A stretch of 64,000 nucleotides of DNA from Micrococcaceae bacterium RIT 802 (lineage in GTDB: Bacteria; Actinomycetota; Actinomycetes; Actinomycetales; Micrococcaceae). Below the pieces are notes generated by a model, which did no database searches, was not told where the DNA came from, and worked only from the letters and a program-made list of their open reading frames with translations. The stretch spans positions 1 to 64,000 of the forward strand of contig JAFEMX010000008.1 of the NCBI GenBank assembly GCA_016892645.1. The letters are read 5' to 3'. This document shows positions 27,222 to 41,200 of the stretch, piece by piece. Made by a program: the position numbers and the translations under genes. Numbering within the stretch: the first letter of the stretch is position 1; every line of letters begins with the position of its first letter.

Positions 27222-28715
27222 TCAGGCGGCCGCTCCGGCACCCTTCTTCCGCCCGAGGAACAGGCTGAGCACGATCAGCGAGAGGCTCACGATCGCCGCG
27301 GTGAGGAACCCGTGCCGGAACCCCTGCACCTGGGCCTCGACGGCGGTGGCCCCGGCCAGCGTGGCGGCCGCGGTGGAGGAGGCCATGATGCCCACCAGCA
27401 GGGCCGTGCCCGCCGCGCCGCCGAGCTGCTGCAGCGTGCTCAGCACCGCGGAACCGTGCGAGTGCAGCCGGTGCGGCAGCGGATTCAGGCCGGTCGTGAA
27501 CGCCGGGGTGAAGATGAACGCGAAGCTGACCGACATGGCCAGGTGCAGCACCAGCAGCCACCAGATCGGGGTGTCGGAGGCCAGCCGCGAGTAGGAGAAC
27601 ATCACCGCGGCGAGCAGCACGGAGCCGGGGATCATCAACGGGCGCGGGCCCACCTTGTCGTACATCCGCCCCACGAACGGCGCGAGCAGGCCCATCAGCA
27701 GGCCCCCGGGCAGCAGCAGCAGGCCGGTGCCGAGGGTGTCGAGCCCGCGCACGTTCTGCAGGTAGATCGGCAACAGGATGATCACCCCGAACAGCGAGAC
27801 CATGGCCAGGACCATCAGCACCAGGGAAATCGTGAAGTCGCGGTAGGTGAAGGGCCGCAGGTCCAGCAGCGCCTTGTCCTTCCGCTGCAGGCGCAGCTGC
27901 AGCAGCGTGAAGGCGGCCAGCGCGACGACCGCAACGGCCAGCGCCACGAGCGCACCGGCGTCGGGCCCCTGCCCGCCGCCCTCGTGGCCTCCACCGATCT
28001 TGCTCAGCCCGTAGACCAGGCCGCCGAAACCGGGGATGGCCAGCAGGATCGACGGGACGGAGAACGGCATGGTCCCGGCCTCGGCGTCGCGGGAGAGCCG
28101 GCGGGCGCCGGCAATCAGGGCGATGAGGGCGATCGGCAGCACGATCAGGAACATGAACCGCCACGGCAGGAACTGCAGGATCAGCCCGGAGATCGTCGGG
28201 CCGATGGCCGGGGCCACGGAGATCACGATCGACACGTTGCCCATCACGGCGCCGCGGCGGGACGGCGGCACCAGGTCCAGGATGGTCGTCATCAGCAACG
28301 GCAGCATGATGGCCGTGCCGCTGGCCTGGATCACCCGCGCGCCGAGCAGCACCTCGAACCCGGGGGCGGTGCCGGCCAACAGCGTGCCCAACGAGAACAG
28401 GCCCATCGCGAGCATGAACACGGTGCGCATCGAGAAGCGCTGGAGCAGGTAGCCGGTGGCCGGGATGACCACGGCCATCGTCAGCATGAACGCGGTGGCG
28501 AGCCACTGCACGGCGTCGGCGCTCACGTCGAAGGCGACCATCAGGCGGGGCAGGGCCACGTTCATGATCGTCTCGTTGAGGATCACGACAAAGGCGGAGA
28601 CCAGCAGGACGCCGATGGTCATCTTGGCTGCCGGGGCGAGACGCCCATCGGGTACGACGGCGGTGTCCACCGCAGCGGAATGCCCCGGGGTCACGGGGTG
28701 GTCATCGGATAGCAC
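27222..28715 (-). CDS. MFS transporter, DHA2 (EmrB/QacA) family
   Basis: A 497-residue drug:H+ antiporter with 14 predicted helices. Motif A after helix 2 is reduced; motif C-like LGARVIQASGTAIMLPLLM and DHA2-specific NETIMNVALPRLMVAF in helix 1 are clear. The C-terminus ends GRKKGAGAAA. The start is placed at GTG 28715 (LSDDHPVTPG...), which has AGAGGA at a suitable distance; an ATG 32 codons in is an alternative. Exports toxic hydrophobic or cationic compounds at the cost of the proton gradient. It diverges from the NUDIX-like gene over 222 nt. That gap holds AAACCACTATAAACC (28804-28818), whose TATAGT on the minus strand could be its -10; no regulator is adjacent. Confidence 0.9.
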   Translation of the reverse strand: MLSDDHPVTPGHSAAVDTAVVPDGRLAPAAKMTIGVLLVSAFVVILNETIMNVALPRLMVAFDVSADAVQWLATAFMLTMAVVIPATGYLLQRFSMRTVFMLAMGLFSLGTLLAGTAPGFEVLLGARVIQASGTAIMLPLLMTTILDLVPPSRRGAVMGNVSIVISVAPAIGPTISGLILQFLPWRFMFLIVLPIALIALIAGARRLSRDAEAGTMPFSVPSILLAIPGFGGLVYGLSKIGGGHEGGGQGPDAGALVALAVAVVALAAFTLLQLRLQRKDKALLDLRPFTYRDFTISLVLMVLAMVSLFGVIILLPIYLQNVRGLDTLGTGLLLLPGGLLMGLLAPFVGRMYDKVGPRPLMIPGSVLLAAVMFSYSRLASDTPIWWLLVLHLAMSVSFAFIFTPAFTTGLNPLPHRLHSHGSAVLSTLQQLGGAAGTALLVGIMASSTAAATLAGATAVEAQVQGFRHGFLTAAIVSLSLIVLSLFLGRKKGAGAAA

Positions 28716-28937
28716 GAGGGGTCCTCTGGTTGATCGGCCGCCGGCGGAGCCGCGGCCGATGGTCATCGACGGGGAGGAAGGGCCCGCACAAGTGATCGGG
28801 GCTTCCAAACCACTATAAACCAGCACCTCCCGTCGCGTATTCCCGACGTGGTGTATTCCACAGGTCATCTCGGTCAATCCGGCTCCCCTCGGGATGGGGC
28901 CGTGAAGTGTCGGTGCGGATGCGCTAAACATGAGGGT

Positions 28938-29477
28938 ATGAACGTGCGCACCCCGGACCCGTATCCCGGCTGGCTGTCCGACGAGGACCTCTACGAGGCC
29001 CGTCAGCGCCTGCCCATCCTCTATGTGGAGGCCATCCCAGTCCACCTGGACCCGCTGGGGTACGTCAACGAGGTCGGCCTGCTCTACACGGCGGATGCGG
29101 CCGGGCAGTTCACCCGGACCTTCGTCTCCGGCCGGGTGATGTACCGCGAGACGATCCGGGCCGCCCTGGTCCGGCACATGGAGAAGGACCTGGGGCCGAT
29201 GGCCATGCCGCAGCTGCCCCTGAGCCCGGTGCCGTTCACGGTGGCCGAGTACTTTCCCTCCCCCTCCGAGACCGGCCTGACCGATGAACGCCAGCACGCC
29301 GTCTCGCTGGCCTATGTCATCCCCGTCAGGGGCGAATGCAACCCACGCCAGGACGCCCTCGAGCTGACCTGGCTGACCCCGAGCGAGGCCCTGAGCCCGT
29401 CCATCCGTGACGAGTTCGCCGGCGGCCGCGCCAACATCCTTCGACAGGCGCTGGCCCATGCGGGCTGGTGCGAGTAG
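28938..29477 (+). CDS. NUDIX-hydrolase-related protein (DUF4916-like)
   Basis: A 179-residue protein with the overall NUDIX layout but a broken NUDIX box. It has VNEVGLLYTADAAGQFTRTFVSGRVMYRE, which replaces the glycine-glutamate box GX5EX7REUXEEXGU, then PFTVAEYFP, HAVSLAYVIPVRGE and LTWLTPSEAL. This pattern fits an actinobacterial family annotated as NUDIX hydrolase family/DUF4916. Loss of the metal-binding Glu cluster suggests it is not a typical pyrophosphohydrolase. TAAACA ends 7 nt before the ATG and the GAGGG sequence is too close to serve well, so the message may be leaderless. The DUF6707 gene follows after 3 nt and is probably cotranscribed. Confidence 0.78.
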   Translation: MNVRTPDPYPGWLSDEDLYEARQRLPILYVEAIPVHLDPLGYVNEVGLLYTADAAGQFTRTFVSGRVMYRETIRAALVRHMEKDLGPMAMPQLPLSPVPFTVAEYFPSPSETGLTDERQHAVSLAYVIPVRGECNPRQDALELTWLTPSEALSPSIRDEFAGGRANILRQALAHAGWCE

Positions 29478-29480
29478 GAA

Positions 29481-30398
29481 GTGACATTGCAGCACGATTA
29501 CATCCGCGCCGTGCGCGCCGACAAGGTGGCACGCGGCGACCGGTTCATCACCCGCACAGGCACCCCCAGCCTTCCGGTCTCGAGCGTGCGGACCGTCCAG
29601 GACAGCTTCGGCACCCCCGCCTACATCGAGGCCACGCTGGAGGGCGGCCAGAAGGTGACGATCGCCCACGGTTCGTCCATCCGCGTCCACACGTCCGCAC
29701 CGCCGCCGGCCGCGACGCTGGACGAGCTGACCGTGATCCCCGTGGAGGACGGCTCGCCGGAGGCCGTGCTGATCGCCATCGCCCGCGAATACCCGTGGGA
29801 CCAGCGGGTGCTCGGACCGATCGCCAAGCTCAGCCGCGGCTTCAACCCGAAGTCCGGCGCACAGCTGGAGGACGTGCGCGACCTGGCGCACCTGCTCTTC
29901 GTCGAACTCGACGACCAGCCCAACGTCTGGCGTGCCCTCGGGGTCCTGACCGAGCTGCCCTTCGACGGGAACTTCGGGCGGTGGAAGTCCATCCAGTCGG
30001 CGTTGGCCATCGCCGCCTACCTCTCGGCCTCGGACGGCGACCTCGAGGCGGCCCGCCGGTTCTCCGAATCGCTGCGGGTCACCGACCACATCGAGGAGGA
30101 CCCGCTCAAGGCCAAGCTGACCGCGGAGTTGCGCCAGCGCCAGCTCGACGAGCCGAACCTGTTCGACCGGGAGATCCACCGGGCGACGGCGGCAGACGAT
30201 GCACCGGCCATCCGCTCCTGGCGGATCGAGCGCCTCGATGCGCTGCTGTACCTGCTGGCCCACGGCGGGTCGCGCACCCTCGAGCGCGAGGAACTGCAGC
30301 GGATGATCGACCACGAGCTCGAGACGCTGCGCACCCTCGACGCGCCGGACGCACCGGATCGCGAGGCCACCGGCGACACATCGGCGTCGGAGGCCTGA
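29481..30398 (+). CDS. DUF6707-like hypothetical protein
   Basis: A 305-residue protein of unknown function. The N-terminal 85 residues are beta-rich (FITRTGTPSLPVSSVRTVQD, then YIEATLEGGQKVTIAHGSSI), like a small barrel. From ~100 on it is helical, with WDQRVLGPIAKLSRGFNPKS and two tetratricopeptide-like helical pairs (LAIAAYLSASDGDLEAARRF). The tail is acidic and disordered. GTG 29481 or TTG 29487 can start it: AGGAA abuts the GTG but sits 6 nt before the TTG, so TTG may be the real start. No enzyme motif is visible. Confidence 0.7.
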   Translation: MTLQHDYIRAVRADKVARGDRFITRTGTPSLPVSSVRTVQDSFGTPAYIEATLEGGQKVTIAHGSSIRVHTSAPPPAATLDELTVIPVEDGSPEAVLIAIAREYPWDQRVLGPIAKLSRGFNPKSGAQLEDVRDLAHLLFVELDDQPNVWRALGVLTELPFDGNFGRWKSIQSALAIAAYLSASDGDLEAARRFSESLRVTDHIEEDPLKAKLTAELRQRQLDEPNLFDREIHRATAADDAPAIRSWRIERLDALLYLLAHGGSRTLEREELQRMIDHELETLRTLDAPDAPDREATGDTSASEA

Positions 30399-30404
30399 GC
30401 GGCC

Positions 30405-34621
<4,217 letters not shown>

Positions 34622-34625
<4 letters not shown>

Positions 34626-35311
34626 GCGCCGCCGATCGCGGCGGCGCCCTCGCCGGCGCTGGCGAAGCGCAGCCCGTCCCCGACGATCAGGCACCGGTCC
34701 ACCACGGTGGTGAGCAGCACGGCATCGTGCGTCACCAACAGGACGGCACCGCCATTCTCGATCCGTGCCCGCAGGCGCACTGCAAGTTGGGCCCGTATCG
34801 GCGGGTCGAGCCGTTGTTCGGGTTCGTCGAGGACCAGCAGCTCGGCCGGGCGGATCAGCCCGGCGGCCAGCAGCAGCCGCCGGCGTTGGCCGGACGAGAG
34901 CGCGTCGGGCAGGGCGTCCCGGGCGGCGGCGAGTTCGAAGAACTCCAGCTCGCGTTCGACGGCCTCCTGGCCGTCGGGCACGCCGTGCCCGGAGACGATG
35001 AGCTGCAGGTGCTCCTCGACGGTCAGCGAGTCGAAGAACGCGTCCTCGTCGAAGACGGCCGAGACCAGCCGCCGGTGGACGTGGGAGGTGTCGTCGGTGA
35101 AGACCCCCAGGACGGCCGCCCGGCCGGAGACCGGGGGCTGGCGGCCGATCAGGGTGCGCAACAGCGTGGACTTGCCTGCGGCGTTCAGGCCCACGATCCC
35201 CAGCGCATCGCCCCGGTCGAAGACCAGGTCCAGCGGGCCGCAGACCTCGAAATCCCCGTATCCGGCGACCAGGTCGCGCGCGGTCAACAGCGGTGCATCC
35301 TGCGGGTCCAT
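34622..35311 (-). CDS. ABC transporter ATP-binding protein
   Basis: A 229-residue ATPase with Walker A GLNAAGKST, signature LSSGQRRRLLLAAGL, Walker B LLVLDEPEQRLDP and the switch His in LLVTHDAVLL. The ATG at 35311 is preferred over a GTG three codons upstream because AGGGTGG is spaced correctly for it. It is coupled by overlap to the DUF6297 permease and probably powers it. The Q-loop region (VHRRLVSAVFDEDAFFDSLTV in parts) is unremarkable. Confidence 0.92.
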
Positions 35312-35335
35312 GCGTTCCACCCTAACGTTGCCGGT

Positions 35336-36064
35336 TCAGGCGCGGGCGTGCCCGTACGTCGGTTCGCGGCGCTTGAACCAGCGGATGACCAGGGTGGTGA
35401 TGGGCACGAAGAGGAATTCGACGGCCGTCTTGTAGACGAACCCGACCAGGACGTAGTTCACGAAATCCGGAACCGTCGAAATGCCGATCACGGAGGCGGC
35501 GATCGAGCAGAAGATCAGGGTGTCGGCGAATTCGCCCACGCCGGTCGAGCCCATGAGCCGTCCCACGAGCCCCTTTTCCCCGAACCGGTCCTTCATCCGC
35601 ACCAGCACATAGGAGTTCAGCGTCTGTCCCACCAGGAACCCGCACAGCGAGGCGGCCACGATCTGCCACACCGGCCCCAGCGTCTGCTCCAGGGCCGCCT
35701 GGCCGGTGTACCAGTCGGCGGCGGGCAACTCGATGACGACCCAGAAGCAGAAGGAGGCGAAGGCGGCCAGCAGGAACGTGATGATGATCGACCGCCGGGC
35801 GGCCTTGAACCCGTAGACCTCGCTGACGACGTCGCCGAGGATGTAGGCCAGCGGGAACAGGAAGAACCCGCCGTCGGTGATGATGGGGCCGAACGTCACG
35901 CCCTTGGTGGCACCGATGTTGGAGAGGATGACCACCACGGCCATCAGGGCCAACACGGCGGAGAAGTAGGGGCTGCCGGCCGAGGCGAAGACCGCCTGGC
36001 GGACGCGCTGGTCCGCAGGCTTCGAGGGCAGGGTGTTGACGGGGTCGCCGGAGGTGGCATGCAT
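35336..36064 (-). CDS. Queuosine precursor transporter (YhhQ family)
   Basis: A 242-residue membrane protein with six or seven helices. It has the family signature SNIGATKGVTFGP, FFLFPLAYILGDVVSEVYGFKAARR, and ADTLIFCSIAASVIG. YhhQ takes up preQ0/preQ1 for tRNA queuosine, in line with tgt nearby. The ATG at 36064 is chosen; ribosome binding by GGGAA is weak. I looked for a preQ1 riboswitch in the ~100 nt upstream and saw none. It lies 24 nt downstream of the divergently read ABC ATPase start, on the same strand. Confidence 0.9.
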   Translation of the reverse strand: MHATSGDPVNTLPSKPADQRVRQAVFASAGSPYFSAVLALMAVVVILSNIGATKGVTFGPIITDGGFFLFPLAYILGDVVSEVYGFKAARRSIIITFLLAAFASFCFWVVIELPAADWYTGQAALEQTLGPVWQIVAASLCGFLVGQTLNSYVLVRMKDRFGEKGLVGRLMGSTGVGEFADTLIFCSIAASVIGISTVPDFVNYVLVGFVYKTAVEFLFVPITTLVIRWFKRREPTYGHARA

Positions 36065-36235
36065 GAAGTTGTTCCCATTCTGGAAGTGGTTCGCCAGGCG
36101 TGGCGCGCCGGGTCTCCCCGGGGCCGCCGCCCGCTGTATTAGCACTTGACGCTTCCATTCTCCCATGGAGCACGACGGCGGTGCCTCCCGTCCGTGCGCG
36201 CGGGCCGGTGCTGTCCGCGGAGGCGTGACCAAACA

Positions 36236-36258
36236 GGTTTTTAAACTTGTTCAAAACC
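36236..36258 (+). promoter_or_regulatory. AT-rich dyad upstream of tetR-pdxK
   Basis: GGTTTT-N11-AAAACC is a 6-bp inverted repeat in the only AT-rich stretch of the region, 40 nt before the TetR start. It likely contains the promoter and the regulator's own operator. Confidence 0.45.
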
Positions 36259-36297
36259 GGATAGACTGGCCCAACTCCCTGTCGTTGCAAGGAAGTC

Positions 36298-36963
36298 ATG
36301 GAAACAAAGACGCCGAAGTCCGCCGAAACCCGCGCGCGCATCCAAAACGTCGCGGTGGAGCTGTTCGCCAGGAACGGCTACCGGGGCACCACGATGCGCT
36401 CCATCGCCGCCGCATCCGGGCTGTCACTGGGCAACGCCTACTATTACTTCCCCTCCAAGGAAGCCCTGGTCCGCGACCTGGCCCGTGGACTAGTCGACGA
36501 ACAGGTGCGTGCAGCCAGACCGCGGCTGCGTTCGGGAAACAACCTGCGCGACAACATCCAGGTCGTGTTTGACGCGGCGCTGGACGCGCTGGCCCCCTTC
36601 CACGAGTGCGGCACCGTGCTGCTGCGCGCTGCCATCGGCAACGACGAGGCATCCGACGTCTCACGGGCCAAGGAATTCGCCCTCTGGCGCCAGGCGGTCG
36701 CCGCCTCGCTGCCCCAGCCACCGGCCGCCATCCGCGGCGACCTGCCCGAACTGCTCTGGCTCGTCCAGCGCGGTCTGGTCATCTTCTGGGCCTACGACGG
36801 CTCGCCTGACGCCGAACGCAGCCGACGCCTGGCCGCCAACGCAGCCTCCCTGATGGCCCGGCTGGCGGTCCTCTCCCGGCTCCCGGTCGTCCGGCACATC
36901 GTCGACGACGTCATCGGGGTCGTACGCAACGTGGAAAGCGACCGGCCTAAAATGGGATCATGA
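36298..36963 (+). CDS. TetR family transcriptional regulator
   Basis: A 221-residue regulator. The N-terminal domain is classical: TRARIQNVAVELFARNGYRG, TTMRSIAAASGLSLGNAYYYF, PSKEALVRDLA. The C-terminal ligand part is all helical and gives no ligand hint. GGAAG lies 4 nt before the ATG. Its TGA overlaps the ATG of the pyridoxal kinase gene, an unusual partner, so it may control the kinase or simply share its promoter. It is probably self-regulated through the dyad at 36236-36258. Confidence 0.92.
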   Translation: METKTPKSAETRARIQNVAVELFARNGYRGTTMRSIAAASGLSLGNAYYYFPSKEALVRDLARGLVDEQVRAARPRLRSGNNLRDNIQVVFDAALDALAPFHECGTVLLRAAIGNDEASDVSRAKEFALWRQAVAASLPQPPAAIRGDLPELLWLVQRGLVIFWAYDGSPDAERSRRLAANAASLMARLAVLSRLPVVRHIVDDVIGVVRNVESDRPKMGS

Positions 36964-37787
36964 CTTCCACGCAACGACATCCTTCCCCGGCCATCACGCT
37001 GACGATCGCCGGATCCGAGGCCACCGGCGGAGCCGGCGCCCAGGCGGACCTGAAGACCTTCCAGCAGCTGGGCGTTTTCGGCATCACCGCACTGACGTGC
37101 ATCGTCGCCTTCGACCCGAAGCAGAACTGGGACCACCGGTTCACACCCGTGGACCCGCAGGTCATCGCCGACCAGCTCGAGGCCATCCAGTCCTGCTATT
37201 CCGGACAACTCGACACCGTGAAGCTGGGCATGATGGGAAGCCCGGCAACGATCGACACGGTCGCCACCGCCCTGCGCTCCCAGGATTGGAAGAACATCGT
37301 CCTGGACCCCGTGCTCATCTGCAAGGGGCAGGAGCCAGGCCACGCCCTGGACACCGACCAGGCCCTGAAGGCCGCACTGCTGCCGCTGGCCACCTTCGTC
37401 ACCCCGAACCACTTCGAGGCCGAGTCGCTCTCCGGGATCACCATTTCCACCGTCGAGGACCTCGAGCGCGCCGCGCACATCATCCACGAAGCCAGCGGTG
37501 CCGCGGTCCTGGCCAAGGGCGGCGTCCGGTTGGCGGGATCCGACGCCGTCGACGTCTTCCACGACGGGACCACGACCGAAGTCCTCTCCGTCCCCAAGAT
37601 CGGCGAGGTCGCCGTCTCGGGAGCCGGCTGCTCCCTGGCCGCCGCCATCACCGCCGAGCTGGCCAAGGGTGCCTCGGCGCTGGAGGCCGCGCGCACGGCA
37701 AAGGCCTTCGTCACAACCGGCATCGAGCACCGGGTCGCATCCCACGCCCCGTTCGACGCCCTCTGGCAGGGTGGCGCCGGATCCTGA
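36960..37787 (+). CDS. pdxK: Pyridoxal kinase, two-cysteine (PdxK/ThiD-like) type
   Basis: A 275-residue ribokinase-fold kinase. TIAGSEATGGAGAQADLKTF is the substrate loop of ThiD-like kinases. Two cysteines mark the subfamily in which the pyridoxal aldehyde is held as a hemithioacetal: Cys121 in the lid (DPVLICKGQE) and Cys224 in the anion-hole SGAGCSLAAAI. Their spacing (103) is close to Cys110/Cys214 of the Staphylococcus aureus enzyme. It therefore should salvage pyridoxal to PLP, with hydroxymethylpyrimidine as a possible second substrate. It is cotranscribed with a TetR gene. A strong terminator follows. Confidence 0.9.
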   Translation: MTSTQRHPSPAITLTIAGSEATGGAGAQADLKTFQQLGVFGITALTCIVAFDPKQNWDHRFTPVDPQVIADQLEAIQSCYSGQLDTVKLGMMGSPATIDTVATALRSQDWKNIVLDPVLICKGQEPGHALDTDQALKAALLPLATFVTPNHFEAESLSGITISTVEDLERAAHIIHEASGAAVLAKGGVRLAGSDAVDVFHDGTTTEVLSVPKIGEVAVSGAGCSLAAAITAELAKGASALEAARTAKAFVTTGIEHRVASHAPFDALWQGGAGS

Positions 37788-37809
37788 GGTCGGGCACACC
37801 CCGCTGGCG

Positions 37810-37846
37810 GGGGCGGCACCGGCGCGGTGCCGCCCCGCCTGTTTTT
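37810..37846 (+). terminator. Intrinsic terminator of tetR-pdxK
   Basis: GGGGCGGCACC-GGCGC-GGTGCCGCCCC is a perfect 11-bp stem followed after 4 nt by TTTTT. It begins 23 nt after the pdxK stop. Confidence 0.9.
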
Positions 37847-38224
37847 CTGCCCGCGCGGCATCCCGACTCATCTGCCGCCGCGGATTTTCCGGACGCATCC
37901 ACGGAACGCGTCGCTGTTTGACAACCCGTTACCGTGAGTTTGCAGACGGCCGGTCGACACCGCCGGGAACCGCGCCTGCCGGGACCGGGTCTTCACAGAC
38001 TTCCGTCCTCCGACGCCGCGCCACGTCGCGTTCCCCCGAGTTCGTCGCTGCAGCCAACGAATTTGACCCGCAATCCTTGTCAACAAGTGCCTCGGGGACA
38101 TCCAAAAAACTGTAAAGCAACTACTTGACTTGTGACCGCAGTCACTTAGGCTATGGCTTGGGGCGCGCGGGGGTATTCGCCCCAACGGTGCCCCAAAACC
38201 GCCCAATCGGTTACAAGGAGCATC
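37847..38224. other. Intergenic stretch before the subtilase gene
   Basis: This 378-nt stretch holds no coding region I can support. A 63-codon frame on the minus strand (37929-38120) has no ribosome-binding site and no recognisable fold. The last 100 nt contain the promoter and a CRP-like site of the subtilase gene. The first ~270 nt show no other feature. Confidence 0.5.
38125..38152 (+). promoter_or_regulatory. Promoter with CRP/GlxR-like site for the subtilase gene
   Basis: TTGACT (38125-38130) and TAGGCT (38147-38152) are 16 nt apart, a good -35/-10 pair. The spacer is TGTGA-CCGCAG-TCACT, 9 of 10 bases of the TGTGA-N6-TCACA consensus bound by CRP/GlxR-type proteins. Bound protein would cover the promoter and repress. 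The ribosome-binding site AAGGAG lies 4 nt before the ATG, after a ~70-nt leader. Confidence 0.6.
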
Positions 38225-41200
38225 ATGAATCACTCGCACCGGCCCCGGCTTGCCCGGGCCGTCGTGGCAGCGGCCTCGGGAATCGTCCTGGCCGCCACCA
38301 TGTCGGTTCCGGCCAATGCCGCGCCGAAAGACATCAACAGCACCCCCGGAAGCCAAGCACAGGCCTTCGGGGGTTCTGCGTTGGATAAGCAGGATCTCAA
38401 CACCCTGCAGGACCTGAAGGTCTCCGGACCCATGGTCAGCAAGAAGGGCGAGGTCACCGCCTACGTCCAGTTCAGCGGGGAAGGCGCCTTTGCCGCCACG
38501 CAGTCCTCGAGCGTGGCGCGCGGCATGGCCAAGCCGGTCAAGAACGAGACCAAGGTCAAGCAGATCCGCAAGAACATCAAGGCACAGGGTGCCGCCGCGG
38601 CGAAGGCCTCGAAGTCCGAGGTCGTCTACAACACGACGAACGCGCTGCCCGGTGTCGCCTTGCGCGGTGACGCGGAGGCGATTCGCTCGCTCGCCCAGCG
38701 CCCGGACGTCGTGAAGATCACGGCCGTCGTGCCGAAGTCCCCGACGAACAAGGGCTCGGTGGTCGACACCAAGGCGCTCGATGCCTGGACGGCTCTGGAC
38801 GAAACCGGCAAGGACGTCACCATCGCCGTGCTCGACACCGGCGTCGACTACACCCACGCCGACTTCGGCGGCCCCGGCACCGTGGCTGCCTACAAGAAGG
38901 CCCAATCCTCGGATTCGCTGCCCGCGGCGAACACCGGCCTGATCGATCCGGCGAAGTTCATCGGCGGGTGGGACCTGGTCGGCGACGACTACAACGCCGA
39001 CCCGGATGCCGACACCTACCAGCCCGTCCCCAAGCCCGATGCCAACCCGCTGGACTGCGCGTCCGCCGGCCACGGCACCCACGTCTCCGGCACCGCCGCC
39101 GGCTACGGCGTGGACGCCGCCGGCAAGACCTTTTCCGGCGACTACTCCAAGCTCAGCGCCAAGGACGTCGCCGGCATGAAGATCGGCCCCGGTTCCGCAC
39201 CGGAGGCCCAGCTCGTCGGCATCCGCGTCTTCGGGTGCGAGGGCTCCTCCGACGTCGTCGGCCAGGCCCTCGACTACGTCCTGGACCCGAACAACGACGG
39301 CGACTTCAGCGACCGGGCCCAGATCGTGAACATGTCGCTCGGTTCGGACAACTCCCCCGTGGAGGACCCGGAAAACGACATCGTGGACGCACTGGCCGAA
39401 CAGGGCATCCTCTCCGTCGTCGCCTCCGGCAACGCCGGTGACGTGACCGACGTCGGCGGCTCCCCCGGCAACGCCCGGTCCTCGCTGACGGTCGCCAACA
39501 CCGTCGGATCGAAGATCACCCTCGACGGCGCCAGGATCCTGGCCCCCGCCGATGTGGCCGGAAGTGCCTCCGGACAGTACTCCGTGAACTTCGACTACGC
39601 GTCAGCCTCCGAAGAAGAGCTGACCGGCACCGTCGTCGTCCCCGACGCCTCGAACAAGTTCGGATGCGACGCCTTCCCGGCGGGTACCGACTTCGACGGC
39701 AAATGGGTCTGGCTGCAGTGGGAAGAGAACAGCGCGTTCCCCTGTGGTTCGGGCCAGCGCTTCAACAACGTCGCGGCCGCCGGTGGGGCCGGCGTCGTCC
39801 TGGATTCCCCGCGCAACGTGTTCGACGCCGGAATCGCCGGCAACGCCACCATCCCGGGCATCCAGTTCAACAAGGACTTCTCCGAGAAGCTGCGTCCGGC
39901 CGCCGAGGCCGGCACCCTCCAGGTGCAGCTGGACCAGGAACTCATCGGCACCGCCTCCGGAGAGTCCGGCGCCCTGGACACGCTGAACTCCAGCTCCTCA
40001 CGCGGCGTCCACGGTTCCAACGGCATCGTCAAGCCCGACGTCGCCGCCCCGGGCACCCTGATCGGTTCCGCCGGTGTGGGCACGGGCAACGGACCGGCCG
40101 TCATGACCGGCACCTCGATGGCCACCCCGTTGACCGCGGGCATCGCCGCCCTGGTCGCCGGATCCGGTGACTACACCGCGTACCAGGTGAAGTCGATCGT
40201 GATGAACACGGCCACGGCCGATGTCACGGCAGCCAACGGCGAGACCTACGGGCCGAACCGCGTCGGCTCCGGTCGCGTCATCGCCGATGCCGCGATCAAG
40301 ACCCCCGTCTATGCCTACGCGACCGACGCACCGGACCTGACCTCGCTCTCGTTCGGCGTCATCGAACTGGGCAAGAAGAAGGTCACGAAGACCAGCTCGA
40401 TCACGGTGCAGAACAAGTCGCAGTGGACCCAGCACTACAGCCTCGACTACGTTCCCGCCACCACGATCCCGGGTGCCAGCTACTCGCTGAGCACCGACAG
40501 GGTCAGCATCCAGCCGGGCAAGTCCAAGAAGGTCAAGGTCACCCTGACCATCGACCCGAAGAAGTTCACCAAGACCATGGACCCGACGATGGACAAGCAG
40601 CAGCTGGGCTTGAACCGCCAGTACCTGGCCGACGCCACGGGTCGCATCGAACTGACCGCGAAGGGCCAGCCGGCCCTGCGCGTGCCGGTCCAGGCCGCCC
40701 CCAAGGCGTCCAGCGACATGGCCGTGAGCCAGAAGAACATCAAGACCAAGAAGGGTGCGGTCACCGCCGACGTCAAGCTCAAGGGCAGGGGCCTGTTGCA
40801 GGGCAACGGCGACGAGCGCGTCCTGTCCCTGGTGTCCGCCTTTGAACTCGGTGCCACCAGCGCCAAGCTCCCGAAGTCGGCCGACGAGATCCCCGGCGCA
40901 CGCGCCATGGACCTGCAGTACGTCGGCGCCGCCTCCGACGCCCCGTCCGACGGGGTCGCCGACGGGCTGCTGAACATCGGCGTCAGCACCTTCGGCAACT
41001 GGGCCCATCTGGCCGGGGGCACGGAGATCGATGTCGAGATCGACACCAATGGGGACAACCAGGCCGACTTCGTCACGTTCAACACGAACGTCGACGAGCT
41101 CGATCTGGACCTGGCCGCGACCTACAACCTGAAGACCGGTGAACAGGTCGACCTCTGGCCGACCAACGGCCTGACCGGGGAGACGGACTCCAACACGTTC

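Noticed and set aside
27222-30314. A reading frame of about 1,030 codons on the minus strand covering the DHA2 transporter and beyond
   Set aside because: Only the part from 28715 down codes for a membrane transporter; the upstream part is antisense to the NUDIX-like and DUF6707 genes and has the Arg/Gln/Gly composition of a shadow frame.
36065-36170. preQ1 riboswitch before the queuosine-precursor transporter
   Set aside because: I checked for the short type I pseudoknot pattern and for a type II element and found neither.
37929-38120. 63-codon minus-strand frame before the subtilase gene
   Set aside because: No ribosome-binding site, no fold, and it lies in a promoter leader region.
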